Positions 8,729-16,117 of a stretch of DNA of 64,000 nucleotides are shown one piece after another. Position 1 is the stretch's first letter, and each line of letters opens with the position of its first letter. The DNA is taken from positions 1 to 64,000 of the forward strand of contig JABXKU010000005.1 of the NCBI GenBank assembly GCA_013619105.1, written 5' to 3'. The stretch comes from Desulfuromonadales bacterium (lineage in GTDB: Bacteria > Desulfobacterota > Desulfuromonadia > Desulfuromonadales > Syntrophotaleaceae). The translations under genes were made by a program, and so were the position numbers. The notes beneath the pieces were generated by a model, which did no database searches, was not told where the DNA came from, and saw nothing but the letters and a program-made list of their open reading frames with translations.

Positions 8729-9433
8729 TCTAGACACTCCCGATCTTTGCAGAATGTCGCTTTTCGAACTCCATTGGTGACAGGTCGTCATTATAGCCAT
8801 GACGCCTTATCGAATTATAGAACATTTCGATGCAATCGAAGATGTCCTGCCGGGCCGCTTCGCGGTCTTTATAGGTTTTTCGTTTGATTCGTTCGCGTTT
8901 CAGGAGCTGAAAAAAGCTCTCGGCGACAGCGTTGCCGTAGCAATTCCCCCGACGACTCATGCTGCAAACCAGTTTGTGTCATTTTAAAAATGTCTGCCAA
9001 TCGCTACTGGTGAACTGGCGGCCCTGGTCAGAATGCACAAGAACTTCACCCTTCGGCTTGCGCCGCCAGACCGCCATCATAAGGGCATTGAGAACCAGAT
9101 CAACGTGCATGTTTGGCTACATTGACCAGCCGATGACCTGTCGTGAGAACAAGACGATCACGACAGCCAGAAACAGCCAGCCTTCGTAGATGCGAATATA
9201 GGCAATGTCTGTCACCCAAGCCTGATTTGGTTTTTGGACATCGAAGTTTTGGTTCAGATGATTATCAGCCAGCGTAAAGGCAGTGAGTGGTTATGCCCAA
9301 ACGTTGGGCGACATCAGAAACTGAGTAGCTGCGCTCGGTGATTTGCTTGACGGCCTTAACCTTGAATTCTTCGGTGTAGCGCTTGTTGCTCACGTGATCC
9401 TCCTGAGTCATTTTTTATACCCAGAGAGTCTAT
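8729..9433 (-). mobile_element. IS3-family insertion sequence, internally deleted
   Basis: The element is bounded by imperfect inverted repeats TAGACACTC (8731-8739) and GAGAGTCTA (about 9424-9432) and carries fused remnants of orfA and orfB. An internal deletion removed the middle of the element, so it is about 700 bp instead of the usual 1.2-1.5 kb. Its right end abuts a truncated CHAD gene, which suggests that the insertion or a subsequent deletion destroyed that gene. Confidence 0.8.
8730..9393 (-). pseudogene. IS3-family transposase OrfA/OrfB, decayed
   Basis: OrfA starts at a GTG at 9393 with AGGAGG before it and reads VSNKRYTEEFKVKAVKQ through THCLYA, the HTH half of an IS3 OrfA. The frame then joins directly to the OrfB catalytic region (ADNHLNQNFDVQKPNQAW), so the end of OrfA and the N-terminal part of OrfB are missing. 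OrfB retains all three DDE positions (VTDIAYI, VHSDQG, NAVAESFF) but is interrupted by two in-frame stop codons, a TAG after VIGWSM and a TGA after QTFLK. It cannot encode an active transposase. Confidence 0.88.
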
Positions 9434-9450
9434 GAAACAAGGGGCGATTC

Positions 9451-9624
9451 ACCTTGATTAATGTCTTCAAAATACTGCAAGATAATCTTGGTGATTTTCA
9501 GGATTACCAGGTGCAAGGCGAGACGATGCACTCTTTTGTGATAGAAATGGCCAAGGTCTACGAAATAACGCCGGCCACCCTGCTAGCCATGGGAGCCTTG
9601 GCCGGCAGTCTGCTTGACCAGTAA
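9451..9624 (+). pseudogene. C-terminal fragment of a CHAD-domain protein
   Basis: The plus frame reads LINVFKILQDNLGDFQDYQV and later TPATLLAMGALAGSLLDQ before a TAA. The LQDxLGDFQD motif and the trailing helix are characteristic of the C-terminal repeat of CHAD domains (conserved histidine alpha-helical, polyphosphate-associated). Only about 57 codons remain and no start exists. The 5' part is replaced by the IS3 element ending at about 9433. The intact gene downstream encodes a CYTH domain, the usual partner of CHAD, which supports the identification. Confidence 0.75.
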
Positions 9625-9830
9625 CAGCAGACCAGAGGGGAAATTGACCACCCATTCAAAACATTATGTCAGCCGAAAAACCAGTAAATGTTTCAAAGAC
9701 TGTTCGGCGCTACAGGGCGCTAGGCAGAGGTCGCCCAGTGACCAAGATGGAGCCGGTCAACAGGCCTCTCTAAAAGACAAACTTTTCAACATTCCTCCTC
9801 TGAAATAGAGGTGAAAGGTCAGACCAAAGA

Positions 9831-10295
9831 ATGGCTATAGAAATCGAAAGAAAGTTCCTGCTGCGCAACGCCGATTGGCGAAAAGGCTCCACCGGCACAA
9901 ACTATCGTCAGGGATACCTGAGCATCGACCCAGAACGCACTGTCCGCGTGCGCATCGCTGGCGACCAAGGATATTTAACCATCAAAGGTAAAACCGAGGG
10001 CATGTCCCGCGCCGAGTTCGAGTATTCCATCCCTCTGGCGGAAGCGACCCAACTTCTCGCCACCCTCTGCCTACGGCCATTAATCGAAAAGATTCGCTAC
10101 TGCGTGCCTTATGCCGACCGCATTTGGGAAATTGATGAATTCGCAGGAGAGAATGAAGGCCTGATCCTGGCGGAAGTCGAACTGGAGACCAGCGACCAGC
10201 AGGTTGAGTTGCCACCCTGGGCCGGCAAAGAAGTCACGACGGATCCTCGTTACTACAATTCTAGCCTTTCACAAAATCCCTATCGGGACTGGTGA
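9831..10295 (+). CDS. CYTH-domain (inorganic triphosphatase-like) protein
   Basis: The 154-residue protein opens MAIEIERKFLL, the ExExK signature of CYTH triphosphate-tunnel metalloenzymes. Alternating charged residues line the predicted barrel (RTVRVRIAG, YLTIKGKT, EIDEFAG, LILAEVELE). Stand-alone bacterial members hydrolyse inorganic triphosphate. A truncated CHAD gene lies upstream and sixA 43 bp downstream, as in polyphosphate-associated clusters. A GAGGTGAAAGG stretch precedes the ATG at a somewhat long spacing. Confidence 0.92.
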   Translation: MAIEIERKFLLRNADWRKGSTGTNYRQGYLSIDPERTVRVRIAGDQGYLTIKGKTEGMSRAEFEYSIPLAEATQLLATLCLRPLIEKIRYCVPYADRIWEIDEFAGENEGLILAEVELETSDQQVELPPWAGKEVTTDPRYYNSSLSQNPYRDW

Positions 10296-10338
10296 TCTCA
10301 GAGCTACCAAGCATCTAAAACAAGGTGGAACACTCCCC

Positions 10339-10854
10339 ATGCCAGCATCAAACCTGAAACAACTCACTCTGGTTCGTCACGCCACGTCTAGCTTGGGCAA
10401 TCCAGACCTAAAGGACTTCGACCGTCCCCTTAATAAACGAGGACAACAGGATGCGCCGCTAATGGGCCAACGTCTTAAGGAGCGCAACTTCTCACCGGAC
10501 TTGCTGCTCGCCAGCCCTGCTTGCCGTTCCCGTATGACCGCTGAAGCTTTAGCCGACCAGCTTAACTTAGACAATGGACAACTAACCTACAATGCGCATA
10601 TCTATCAGGCCAATAGTAGCGAACTGGTCGCTTTGCTGCGCACCATTGCTGACGAACAACAGAATGTGCTATTGGTAGGTCATAACCCTGGCATCACCGA
10701 CTTGGCTAACTACCTGGTAGGTGGCCGACTCGAAAACATACCGACCTGCGGCGTCTTTAGCGTCGAATTGCAGATCCAGTCATGGCAACAGCTCGACCCG
10801 GCGGCAGCCCGGCTGCTCTTTTACGATTATCCAAAAAGAATAGCCGAACCATAA
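10339..10854 (+). CDS. sixA: SixA-type phosphohistidine phosphatase
   Basis: This 171-residue histidine-phosphatase-superfamily protein has the catalytic RHG-like motif LVRHATSS near residue 13, the LLASPACRSRMTAEAL segment, and the second histidine in VGHNPGITDLA near residue 113. SixA removes phosphate from histidine residues, such as those in phosphorelay or PTS proteins. The frame is open upstream, but the ATG at 10339, preceded by AAGGTGG, gives the normal N-terminus. It likely forms an operon with the CYTH gene. Confidence 0.88.
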   Translation: MPASNLKQLTLVRHATSSLGNPDLKDFDRPLNKRGQQDAPLMGQRLKERNFSPDLLLASPACRSRMTAEALADQLNLDNGQLTYNAHIYQANSSELVALLRTIADEQQNVLLVGHNPGITDLANYLVGGRLENIPTCGVFSVELQIQSWQQLDPAAARLLFYDYPKRIAEP

Positions 10855-10880
10855 TCCACGAGAACATAGGAGAAAGCGCC

Positions 10881-11036
10881 ATGGGTTGTCTCAAAGGAAA
10901 ATCGAAGACCAAACCGAAGCCGGGTGCCTATGAATGCCCAAAATGCGGTGCGGTTGTCAAAAAGAAGGGCGATGTCTGTAAGGCAAAAAAGATCAAGAGC
11001 GAGGATATTGATCAAAAGAAAGATAAGAAGAAATAG
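10881..11036 (+). CDS. Small Lys/Cys-rich protein, zinc-ribbon-like
   Basis: This 51-residue protein starts at ATG 10881 with AGGAGA seven bases upstream, and ends just before a strong terminator. It has a YECPKCGAVVKKKGDVC segment with one CxxC pair and a third cysteine, plus a very basic composition. That suggests half of a zinc ribbon or a nucleic-acid-binding peptide. The fourth expected cysteine is missing unless C3 of the N-terminus serves. The role is unknown. Confidence 0.75.
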   Translation: MGCLKGKSKTKPKPGAYECPKCGAVVKKKGDVCKAKKIKSEDIDQKKDKKK

Positions 11037-11063
11037 CCCCCTGCGGGCACCTTTTGCAATAAT

Positions 11064-11115
11064 AAAAGCCCGACACTCTCACCTTGATGAGAACGCCGGG
11101 CTTTGCTGTTTTATC
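11064..11115 (+). terminator. Rho-independent terminator after the CYTH-sixA group
   Basis: AAAGCCCG (11065-11072) pairs with CGGGCTTT (11097-11104) around a 24-base loop, followed by GCTGTTTTAT. It lies between convergent genes and may serve both directions. Confidence 0.7.
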
Positions 11116-11158
11116 TATTAAATCGATCGAAGCCAGACATAACACTGGGCTCCCAGCC

Positions 11159-11845
11159 CTAAGGCCTGTCGCCCCCCTGTCCATCCCTACCCTCTGCAGG
11201 CGGCTCTATCTCTGCCAGCCGCTGCTGCAACTCGGCGAGCAGGTTTTGTACTGCCTGCTGCAGCTCTTTGACCTCTTGGCTATTCGAAGCCTCTTTAATC
11301 ACCTGCTTCAGTTCTTCGAGACGGCGAGTCGCCTGCTCAATAGCCCCCTGCATCTCACGCTCGATTTGGGCCGAGGTATCACCGGTGTCCTCTTTCAGCT
11401 CCTCAACAGAGCGATCCAGCTCCTTTTGCCAATCATTGGCCTTGCCCCTCAAGGTATCGAACATCTGCTGCCAAGAGGACGGCTTGGGGGTTCCCATCAC
11501 CAAAGCCCCATTGGCCAGCAGCGCACCACCAGCTGTCGGCAGCTCAACGATCAGGGCCTTGCGGCTAGGGTCCACCGGATCCCTGTCGATGTAGAATAAA
11601 GAATCGACAGTCAAGGCCTGCTTAAATTCCTTCTGTACCGCAATGTCCGCCAAGTAATGGCCCTCAGCGGTGTAGCGGATACTTTTTACCGTGCCGATGC
11701 GGTTCTGCTCAAATAGCACCGAATCGGCGACCTTGATCCCCTCGGTAGCATCAAGCTGTACCGTCAACCTCATGCTGCCCGGGCTGCAGGCCAGCATTGC
11801 GGCCAATACAACAAACAACGAAATCGAAAGAATCTTCTGCAACAT
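11159..11845 (-). CDS. MCE/MlaD-like lipoprotein with C-terminal coiled coil
   Basis: From the ATG at 11845 (GGAGG nine bases upstream) the protein has 228 residues. A lipoprotein signal, LAAMLACSPG, puts the lipidated cysteine near residue 20. A single MCE-like domain follows (VADSVLFEQNRIGTVKSI, about 38-110), typical of proteins that bind lipids in inner-to-outer membrane phospholipid transport. The remainder is a long heptad-rich helix (about 125-212) ending in a charged, proline-containing tail. No MlaE/MlaF-type permease or ATPase is adjacent, so its partners are elsewhere or it acts in another role. Confidence 0.75.
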   Translation of the reverse strand: MLQKILSISLFVVLAAMLACSPGSMRLTVQLDATEGIKVADSVLFEQNRIGTVKSIRYTAEGHYLADIAVQKEFKQALTVDSLFYIDRDPVDPSRKALIVELPTAGGALLANGALVMGTPKPSSWQQMFDTLRGKANDWQKELDRSVEELKEDTGDTSAQIEREMQGAIEQATRRLEELKQVIKEASNSQEVKELQQAVQNLLAELQQRLAEIEPPAEGRDGQGGDRP

Positions 11846-11964
11846 AGGAAGCAACCTCCAAACAGCTGAATGGTGAAGAACTGCGAACAAGTCTTTTTAA
11901 GTTTAACGCCGACGTTGCCGGGAGTAAAGAGTAGCAAGGCACCCAGGTAGCGAGCCAGGCTAAC

Positions 11965-12195
11965 GGATGGACACAGCGCAGTTTTCATATGGGAAACGGG
12001 CAATTTCTCCCAAGGTCAAGGAAATCAAGCGCTTGCACGGAGGCGTAGCTGTTTACGCCGCACCATTCCGCAGGACAGCGGAATGGGACAGCCTCTGGTT
12101 GCCCGAAGGGCGAGGACCAGGGATGGTCCGAGTCACACGCAAGGACGCGGATTAACGCCAAGATTGGGGAAAAGAGCCGTTTCCAGAGGAAAACT
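11965..12195 (+). repeat. Dispersed palindromic repeat, copy A, carrying an internal 73-bp insert
   Basis: The copy runs from GGATGGACACAGCGCAG through the left inverted end GTTTTCATATGGGAAAC to the right end GTTTCCAGAGGAAAACT. The central hairpin arm GGCGTAGCTGTTTACGCC is intact, but between GCCGCA and CACGCAAGG about 73 bases (12063-12135) are inserted. The insert is itself built of hairpins (ATTCCGC/GCGGAAT, GCCC/GGGC, GGACC/GGTCC). The open frame across the left part (MDTAQFSYGKRA...) is shared by other copies but has no ribosome-binding site, so I do not regard it as a gene. Confidence 0.9.
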
Positions 12196-12203
12196 ATGGC
12201 TGT

Positions 12204-12707
12204 TTAGTAAAGGGTACCGAACAGATCAAGATGGGTCAGATAGAGGCGCAGGTCGAACTCTAGCTGGTGATAAGCCGGCTCCATATGTTCACAGAGCTTG
12301 TAAAAGGCCTTATTGTGGTCTTTCTCTTTGAGGTGCGCCAGTTCATGAACAACGATCATACGCAAAAACTCCAGGGGCGCGGTCTTGAAAACAACCCCCA
12401 CGCGAATCTCGTTTTTAGCCTTGAGCTTGCCCCCCTGCACCCGTGAAACAAAACTATGTGTCCCAAGGGCCTGATGCACCAGGTTAATCTTGCTATCGAA
12501 AACCACCTTGCTTAGCGGTTGGGATTTACGCAAGAATTGATTCTTAAGCTCAACAGTAAAGCCATAAAGGGCCTTGTCGGTCGTAATCTCATGGGCCAGC
12601 GGATAGCGCTTGAGCAACAGCTTGCCCAGTTGCTGCTCGGCGATGAGTTGCTGGACCTGCCCTGTTATCTCGGCTGAATAACCCATTAAATAACTTAATT
12701 CCTGCAT
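12204..12707 (-). CDS. YgjP-like zinc metallopeptidase-domain protein
   Basis: This 167-residue protein has the gluzincin signature HELAHLKEKDH near residue 120, in the context MIVVHELAHL typical of the YgjP/DUF45 family. The start MQELSYLMGYSAEI lacks a strong Shine-Dalgarno. The family is usually about 160-240 residues, so this is a short member. Function is poorly known; the fold resembles SprT/WLM peptidases. Its stop lies nine bases from repeat copy A. Confidence 0.85.
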   Translation of the reverse strand: MQELSYLMGYSAEITGQVQQLIAEQQLGKLLLKRYPLAHEITTDKALYGFTVELKNQFLRKSQPLSKVVFDSKINLVHQALGTHSFVSRVQGGKLKAKNEIRVGVVFKTAPLEFLRMIVVHELAHLKEKDHNKAFYKLCEHMEPAYHQLEFDLRLYLTHLDLFGTLY

Positions 12708-12949
12708 CTGTTGTCGATCTTTCCCTGAAGTGTTTTGTCTTGGCCGGTTCTTGGCCGTCCTTTAACAGCGAAACCGCCTTTCTCCACACCACCCCGAAGG
12801 AAGAACCAAGCGCTGTGTAAGGCCTAGGTAGGCACTGTACCATAGATACCGCCGGCAAAAAACCCATGAGGGGCCTAGTCTCAATAGGCCATCTCCCATG
12901 GGTTTACCTTGTGCGGACCTGATCATCCCCGCAGACGCGGAGAACATTT

Positions 12950-13153
12950 AAGACCAGCGTAACATCTGCAAGGGAAACCCGCGTGCCTGGCTTTACCATC
13001 GAACTCACCTCCCCTGCCCTGCCAAAAAAATCCTGGATCAAGATCAGTTAGATCCGCACCCTGGCCGTGGAGCGCATCGGCAAAAAATTCGCCGAGGTCA
13101 ACCCCGAGGAGTTGACCCAGATGGTGGCGGGGTTGAATGAGATTGTGGGATAA
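12950..13153 (+). pseudogene. MazF/PemK-like toxin, C-terminal remnant
   Basis: The plus frame reads ARETRVPGFTIELTSPALPK, then KSWIKIS, an in-frame TAG where the family has Gln, and then IRTLAVERIGKKFAEVNPEE to NEIVG and a stop. The SWIKISQIRTLxVERIG block is a hallmark of one branch of MazF/PemK endoribonuclease toxins. The N-terminal half and any antitoxin gene are not recognisable. A single CAG-to-TAG change, together with loss of the 5' end, marks it as dead. Confidence 0.7.
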
Positions 13154-13286
13154 AGTCCGGTCCGTCGGACAAGGGGGAAGTAAAGGTATGCCTATCTAAT
13201 TAATAAGAAGAGTCAAGCAAAGACTCGACCCCTTTTCTTTACAAATACTTGGCTTAACGAGTCGTACTGTACAGCGATGGCGGCGT

Positions 13287-13460
13287 CAGAATGGTGGTTA
13301 TGACCGGCGCAACGGCCCACGAACTGCGCCAGCCAATCAACTGTCACCTGCCGAACGACAGCAGGTCCTAGCGGTGGCCAATGCTCCGGAGTACCGCGAT
13401 CTTTCACCAAGGTAGATCGTTCCTCGCTTGGCCTATGGCTCGTGGTGCACTTGCAAAGTG
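13287..13460 (+). pseudogene. IS3-type transposase OrfB fragment
   Basis: The plus frame reads QNGGYDRRNGPRTAPANQLS, continues PAERQQVLAVANAPEYRDLS, then meets a TAG, and resumes IVPRLA before decaying. This is the N-terminal region of an IS3-family OrfB, before the catalytic core. No inverted repeats or catalytic domain remain. Its codons and family subtype differ from the element at 8.7 kb, so it comes from a different insertion. Confidence 0.65.
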
Positions 13461-13635
13461 AATTCACCACCTGCCGCTAGACAATTCAAGATTTGTATTC
13501 GTAACAACAAACAGAGCGGCCCAACCAGTTCAAATCGGGTTGAGCCGTTCAGTGGCTTGAAAATAGTAATTTCTCGGAATTCAGTTACCAACACAGTTTA
13601 GCAGAGATGAACGAATGATATAAGTTTCACCTAAC

Positions 13636-13661
13636 AGCGGGCGGGGATCTCCCCGCCCGCT
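13636..13661 (-). terminator. Perfect GC-rich palindrome downstream of the alkyl sulfatase gene
   Basis: AGCGGGCGGGGA and TCCCCGCCCGCT form a 12-bp perfect stem with a two-base centre, 87 bases past the sulfatase stop. The T-tract is poor, but the stem is very stable. Confidence 0.6.
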
Positions 13662-13748
13662 GGTATTCCATTCCTGTTATCGCAAAAGGGCTAATTCCAT
13701 TGATTAGATCAGAGCTTCCCGGTTCAGGCCTATGTCAACCGACTTGCT

Positions 13749-15749
13749 TTAAGGTTCCACGATGTTGAACCAGAATTCAAAATCATCCAACATCGCTCGA
13801 AGCTCTTTGAACTTGCCTTTGATCCCTTCAACTTTTATAGCACCGCTCTTTATGCCTTTATCTATAGTCAATTCTCCCAGCATGATATCATCAAGTGTTG
13901 CACGGGTGGTTACAATTGTAGTTTCGACGTCATCTTCAAGACCAATACGGTTATTGAGTGTTGAGTTCTCCAGTATCAAGGTATAGAGCTCATTGATATC
14001 AGTGAATTTAAAACCGATTTTTATCTTTTTGCCAGCAGACTTTTCCGGATTTAGACGTACCGCCATGTAATCAAGCATCATGGTTGGCGTCATGTTTTTA
14101 ATAATATCCGGGCTTGCGGTATTTGGAGTTGGCATAGCTTTGACTCCAGTACGCAACTCACGAGCTCCTGAGAGATAGAAGTTGCGCCATGGGCCTGACT
14201 CCGCACCATATCCCAACTGTTCCAGAGTATCAGCCAGGAGAGCTTTCGCTTTCTGGTTGTTTGGCTCTGCAAAAACTAAATGGCTTAATACCTCTGCAGT
14301 CCAACGGTATTCTCCATTGTCATAGGTCTTTTTAGCCTGCTTAATGACATTATCCGCTCCTCCCATAAACTCGACATATTTTTTTGCCGCAGGTTCTGGT
14401 GGAAGTTTATGAAGGTGAGCCGGGTTTCCATCAAAATAGCCCAAATAGAAGTTGAAGACCGCACGTGCATTGTGGCTAATGCTGCCGTAGTAGCCGTGAC
14501 TTGCCCAGGTGCTGTCAAGTTCGGCAGGCAGTTTCACCATGTCACCGACTTCGTCTATGGTGTAACCATGGTTTGCCAGTCGAAGCACTTGGTCGTGCAG
14601 ATACTTGTAAGTATCGCGCTGTTTGGCAACATGCGCTTTAATATCTTCAGTACCCCAGCTTGGCCAGTGGTGCGGTGCAAAAAGCACGTCAGACTGGTCC
14701 CCCCATTTCAAAAGCATGTTGTCGATGTGTTTCGCCCAAACTTTTGAGTCTCGTACTTTTGCCCCGCGCAGGGTATAGAGATTGTGCATGGTGTGGTTGA
14801 CATTTTCGGCAGGACATAATGCGCGATACTCTTTAATGTAATAATGCATTTCAGATGGAGCTTCAGTATTCAACGTCAACTGAAATCCAAAATGAAGTCC
14901 ATCTATAACATGATCTTCCCAAGGGTCTTTGATGATATTTGTCGGTGGGATCAATGTAACCGTTCCTGAAGAGGTCGAAGAACCCAGACCCGCCCCAACG
15001 TTGCCTTTAACGTCTTTGGGAAGCAAATTGCCGTACATGTAAGAAGCACGGCGACTCATAGCATTACCCGCCATCACATTCTCGGCAATAGCATTTTCCA
15101 TAAAATCGTATGGTGCAAAAATCTTCACTTTGCCGGCTTTTACATCGGCTTCATCAACAATGCCACGCACTCCACCGAAATGATCAATATGGGAGTGTGA
15201 GTAGATCACGGCTACAACCGGTTTTTTAGGTCGATGTTCAAAGTAGAGATCAAGTGCTGCTTTTGCCGCTTCGTTCGATACCAGCGGGTCCATGATGATC
15301 AAGCCGCTTTTTCCTTCGATGACCGTTAGGTTGGAGAGATCATAGTTACGGACCTGATAGATATGCTCATGTACTTTAAATAACCCAGTAATGTTGACTA
15401 GAAGCATCTGACGCCAAAGGCTTGGGTTGACCGTGGCAGGAGCTTTCTGTTTCAAGTCCTGCATGAAGTCAAATCCCTTGGTGCTAAAGACGATATTTCC
15501 ATCCGTATCCTTGATTACGCTCTCCCCGCGGGCGATAAAGCCCCTCTGGGCGTTTTCAAAATCGCGCATGTCTTTGAAGGGCAGGACTTTGAGTAGATCT
15601 TTGTTGATCTCCTGAGTAAAGCTTGTTGCATCGTTCTCAACACCTAAGGGCTCGGATGTTGTAACCGGTCCACCTCCACCGGCAAATACCAAGGGAGCAA
15701 ATAACGTAAGACTCAACATGATGGCGGAGATTGCCAGCAATTTATTCAT
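13749..15749 (-). CDS. SdsA-like alkyl sulfatase (metallo-beta-lactamase fold)
   Basis: This 666-residue exported enzyme has a signal peptide (MNKLLAISAIMLSLTLFAPL, cleavage near VFAGGGG). The metallo-beta-lactamase zinc motif HSHIDHFGG lies near residue 185. Family-specific blocks include ENVNHTMHNLYTLRGA (about 318) and HHWPSWG (about 362). The C-terminal quarter matches the SCP2-like domain of SdsA1. SdsA-type enzymes hydrolyse primary alkyl sulfates such as dodecyl sulfate in the periplasm. It is monocistronic and would let the cell use or detoxify sulfated surfactants. Confidence 0.92.
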   Translation of the reverse strand: MNKLLAISAIMLSLTLFAPLVFAGGGGPVTTSEPLGVENDATSFTQEINKDLLKVLPFKDMRDFENAQRGFIARGESVIKDTDGNIVFSTKGFDFMQDLKQKAPATVNPSLWRQMLLVNITGLFKVHEHIYQVRNYDLSNLTVIEGKSGLIIMDPLVSNEAAKAALDLYFEHRPKKPVVAVIYSHSHIDHFGGVRGIVDEADVKAGKVKIFAPYDFMENAIAENVMAGNAMSRRASYMYGNLLPKDVKGNVGAGLGSSTSSGTVTLIPPTNIIKDPWEDHVIDGLHFGFQLTLNTEAPSEMHYYIKEYRALCPAENVNHTMHNLYTLRGAKVRDSKVWAKHIDNMLLKWGDQSDVLFAPHHWPSWGTEDIKAHVAKQRDTYKYLHDQVLRLANHGYTIDEVGDMVKLPAELDSTWASHGYYGSISHNARAVFNFYLGYFDGNPAHLHKLPPEPAAKKYVEFMGGADNVIKQAKKTYDNGEYRWTAEVLSHLVFAEPNNQKAKALLADTLEQLGYGAESGPWRNFYLSGARELRTGVKAMPTPNTASPDIIKNMTPTMMLDYMAVRLNPEKSAGKKIKIGFKFTDINELYTLILENSTLNNRIGLEDDVETTIVTTRATLDDIMLGELTIDKGIKSGAIKVEGIKGKFKELRAMLDDFEFWFNIVEP

Positions 15750-16117
15750 GATTTTACTTCTCCTTTGAAAAGAGGCCCAAAGAATCGTTATTGAAGAACG
15801 CTAAAACTTTAGCACTTGCAAGCGTATTATCAAGAAGGCAGGGGGAGTTTGGTCAAAAAAGGATTCGGGGCCGGTGAGAAAACGAAGATTGGGACGTTCA
15901 GTGTCCAAATGCCTGAGATGACCTGGACGCCCCCATAATACCACTCATCGTTTTGATGGTAGCGTCCTTGCGGAAACACAAGCTTCTGGTAAACCCTGGG
16001 CTATGATAAAAGCCCACGATATCCGGACTGAGAGCTTTCTTTGTCTTACATGGGTTAACTTGGTAAAAATGTGAACGGGGATGGAATTCAATTCTGTCCC
16101 CGTTACTATTTTATGCA
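15750..16117. other. Intergenic region between the sulfatase and ion-channel genes
   Basis: About 370 bp without a supported gene. It contains the sulfatase promoter region, a weak TGGGCT/AGCCCA hairpin near 16000 and the palindrome listed at 16074. Confidence 0.5.
16074..16104 (-). terminator. Palindrome / probable terminator of the ion-channel gene
   Basis: AACGGGGA and TCCCCGTT are an eight-base stem, with an inner GGAATTC/GAATT-type partial palindrome. In the minus direction it is followed within a few bases by TTTTT. It sits 14 bases past the channel's stop codon. Similar GGGGACAGAATTGAATT-like palindromes occur as dispersed repeats in related genomes. Confidence 0.6.

Noticed and set aside
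11967-12155. Protein-coding reading of repeat copy A (and similar frames in copies D and E)
   Set aside because: Open frames follow the repeat rather than any gene context, with no ribosome-binding sites and disrupted in several copies.
13213-13470. Minus-strand 85-residue open frame
   Set aside because: It is the antisense of a recognisable transposase fragment on the plus strand and has no ribosome-binding site.
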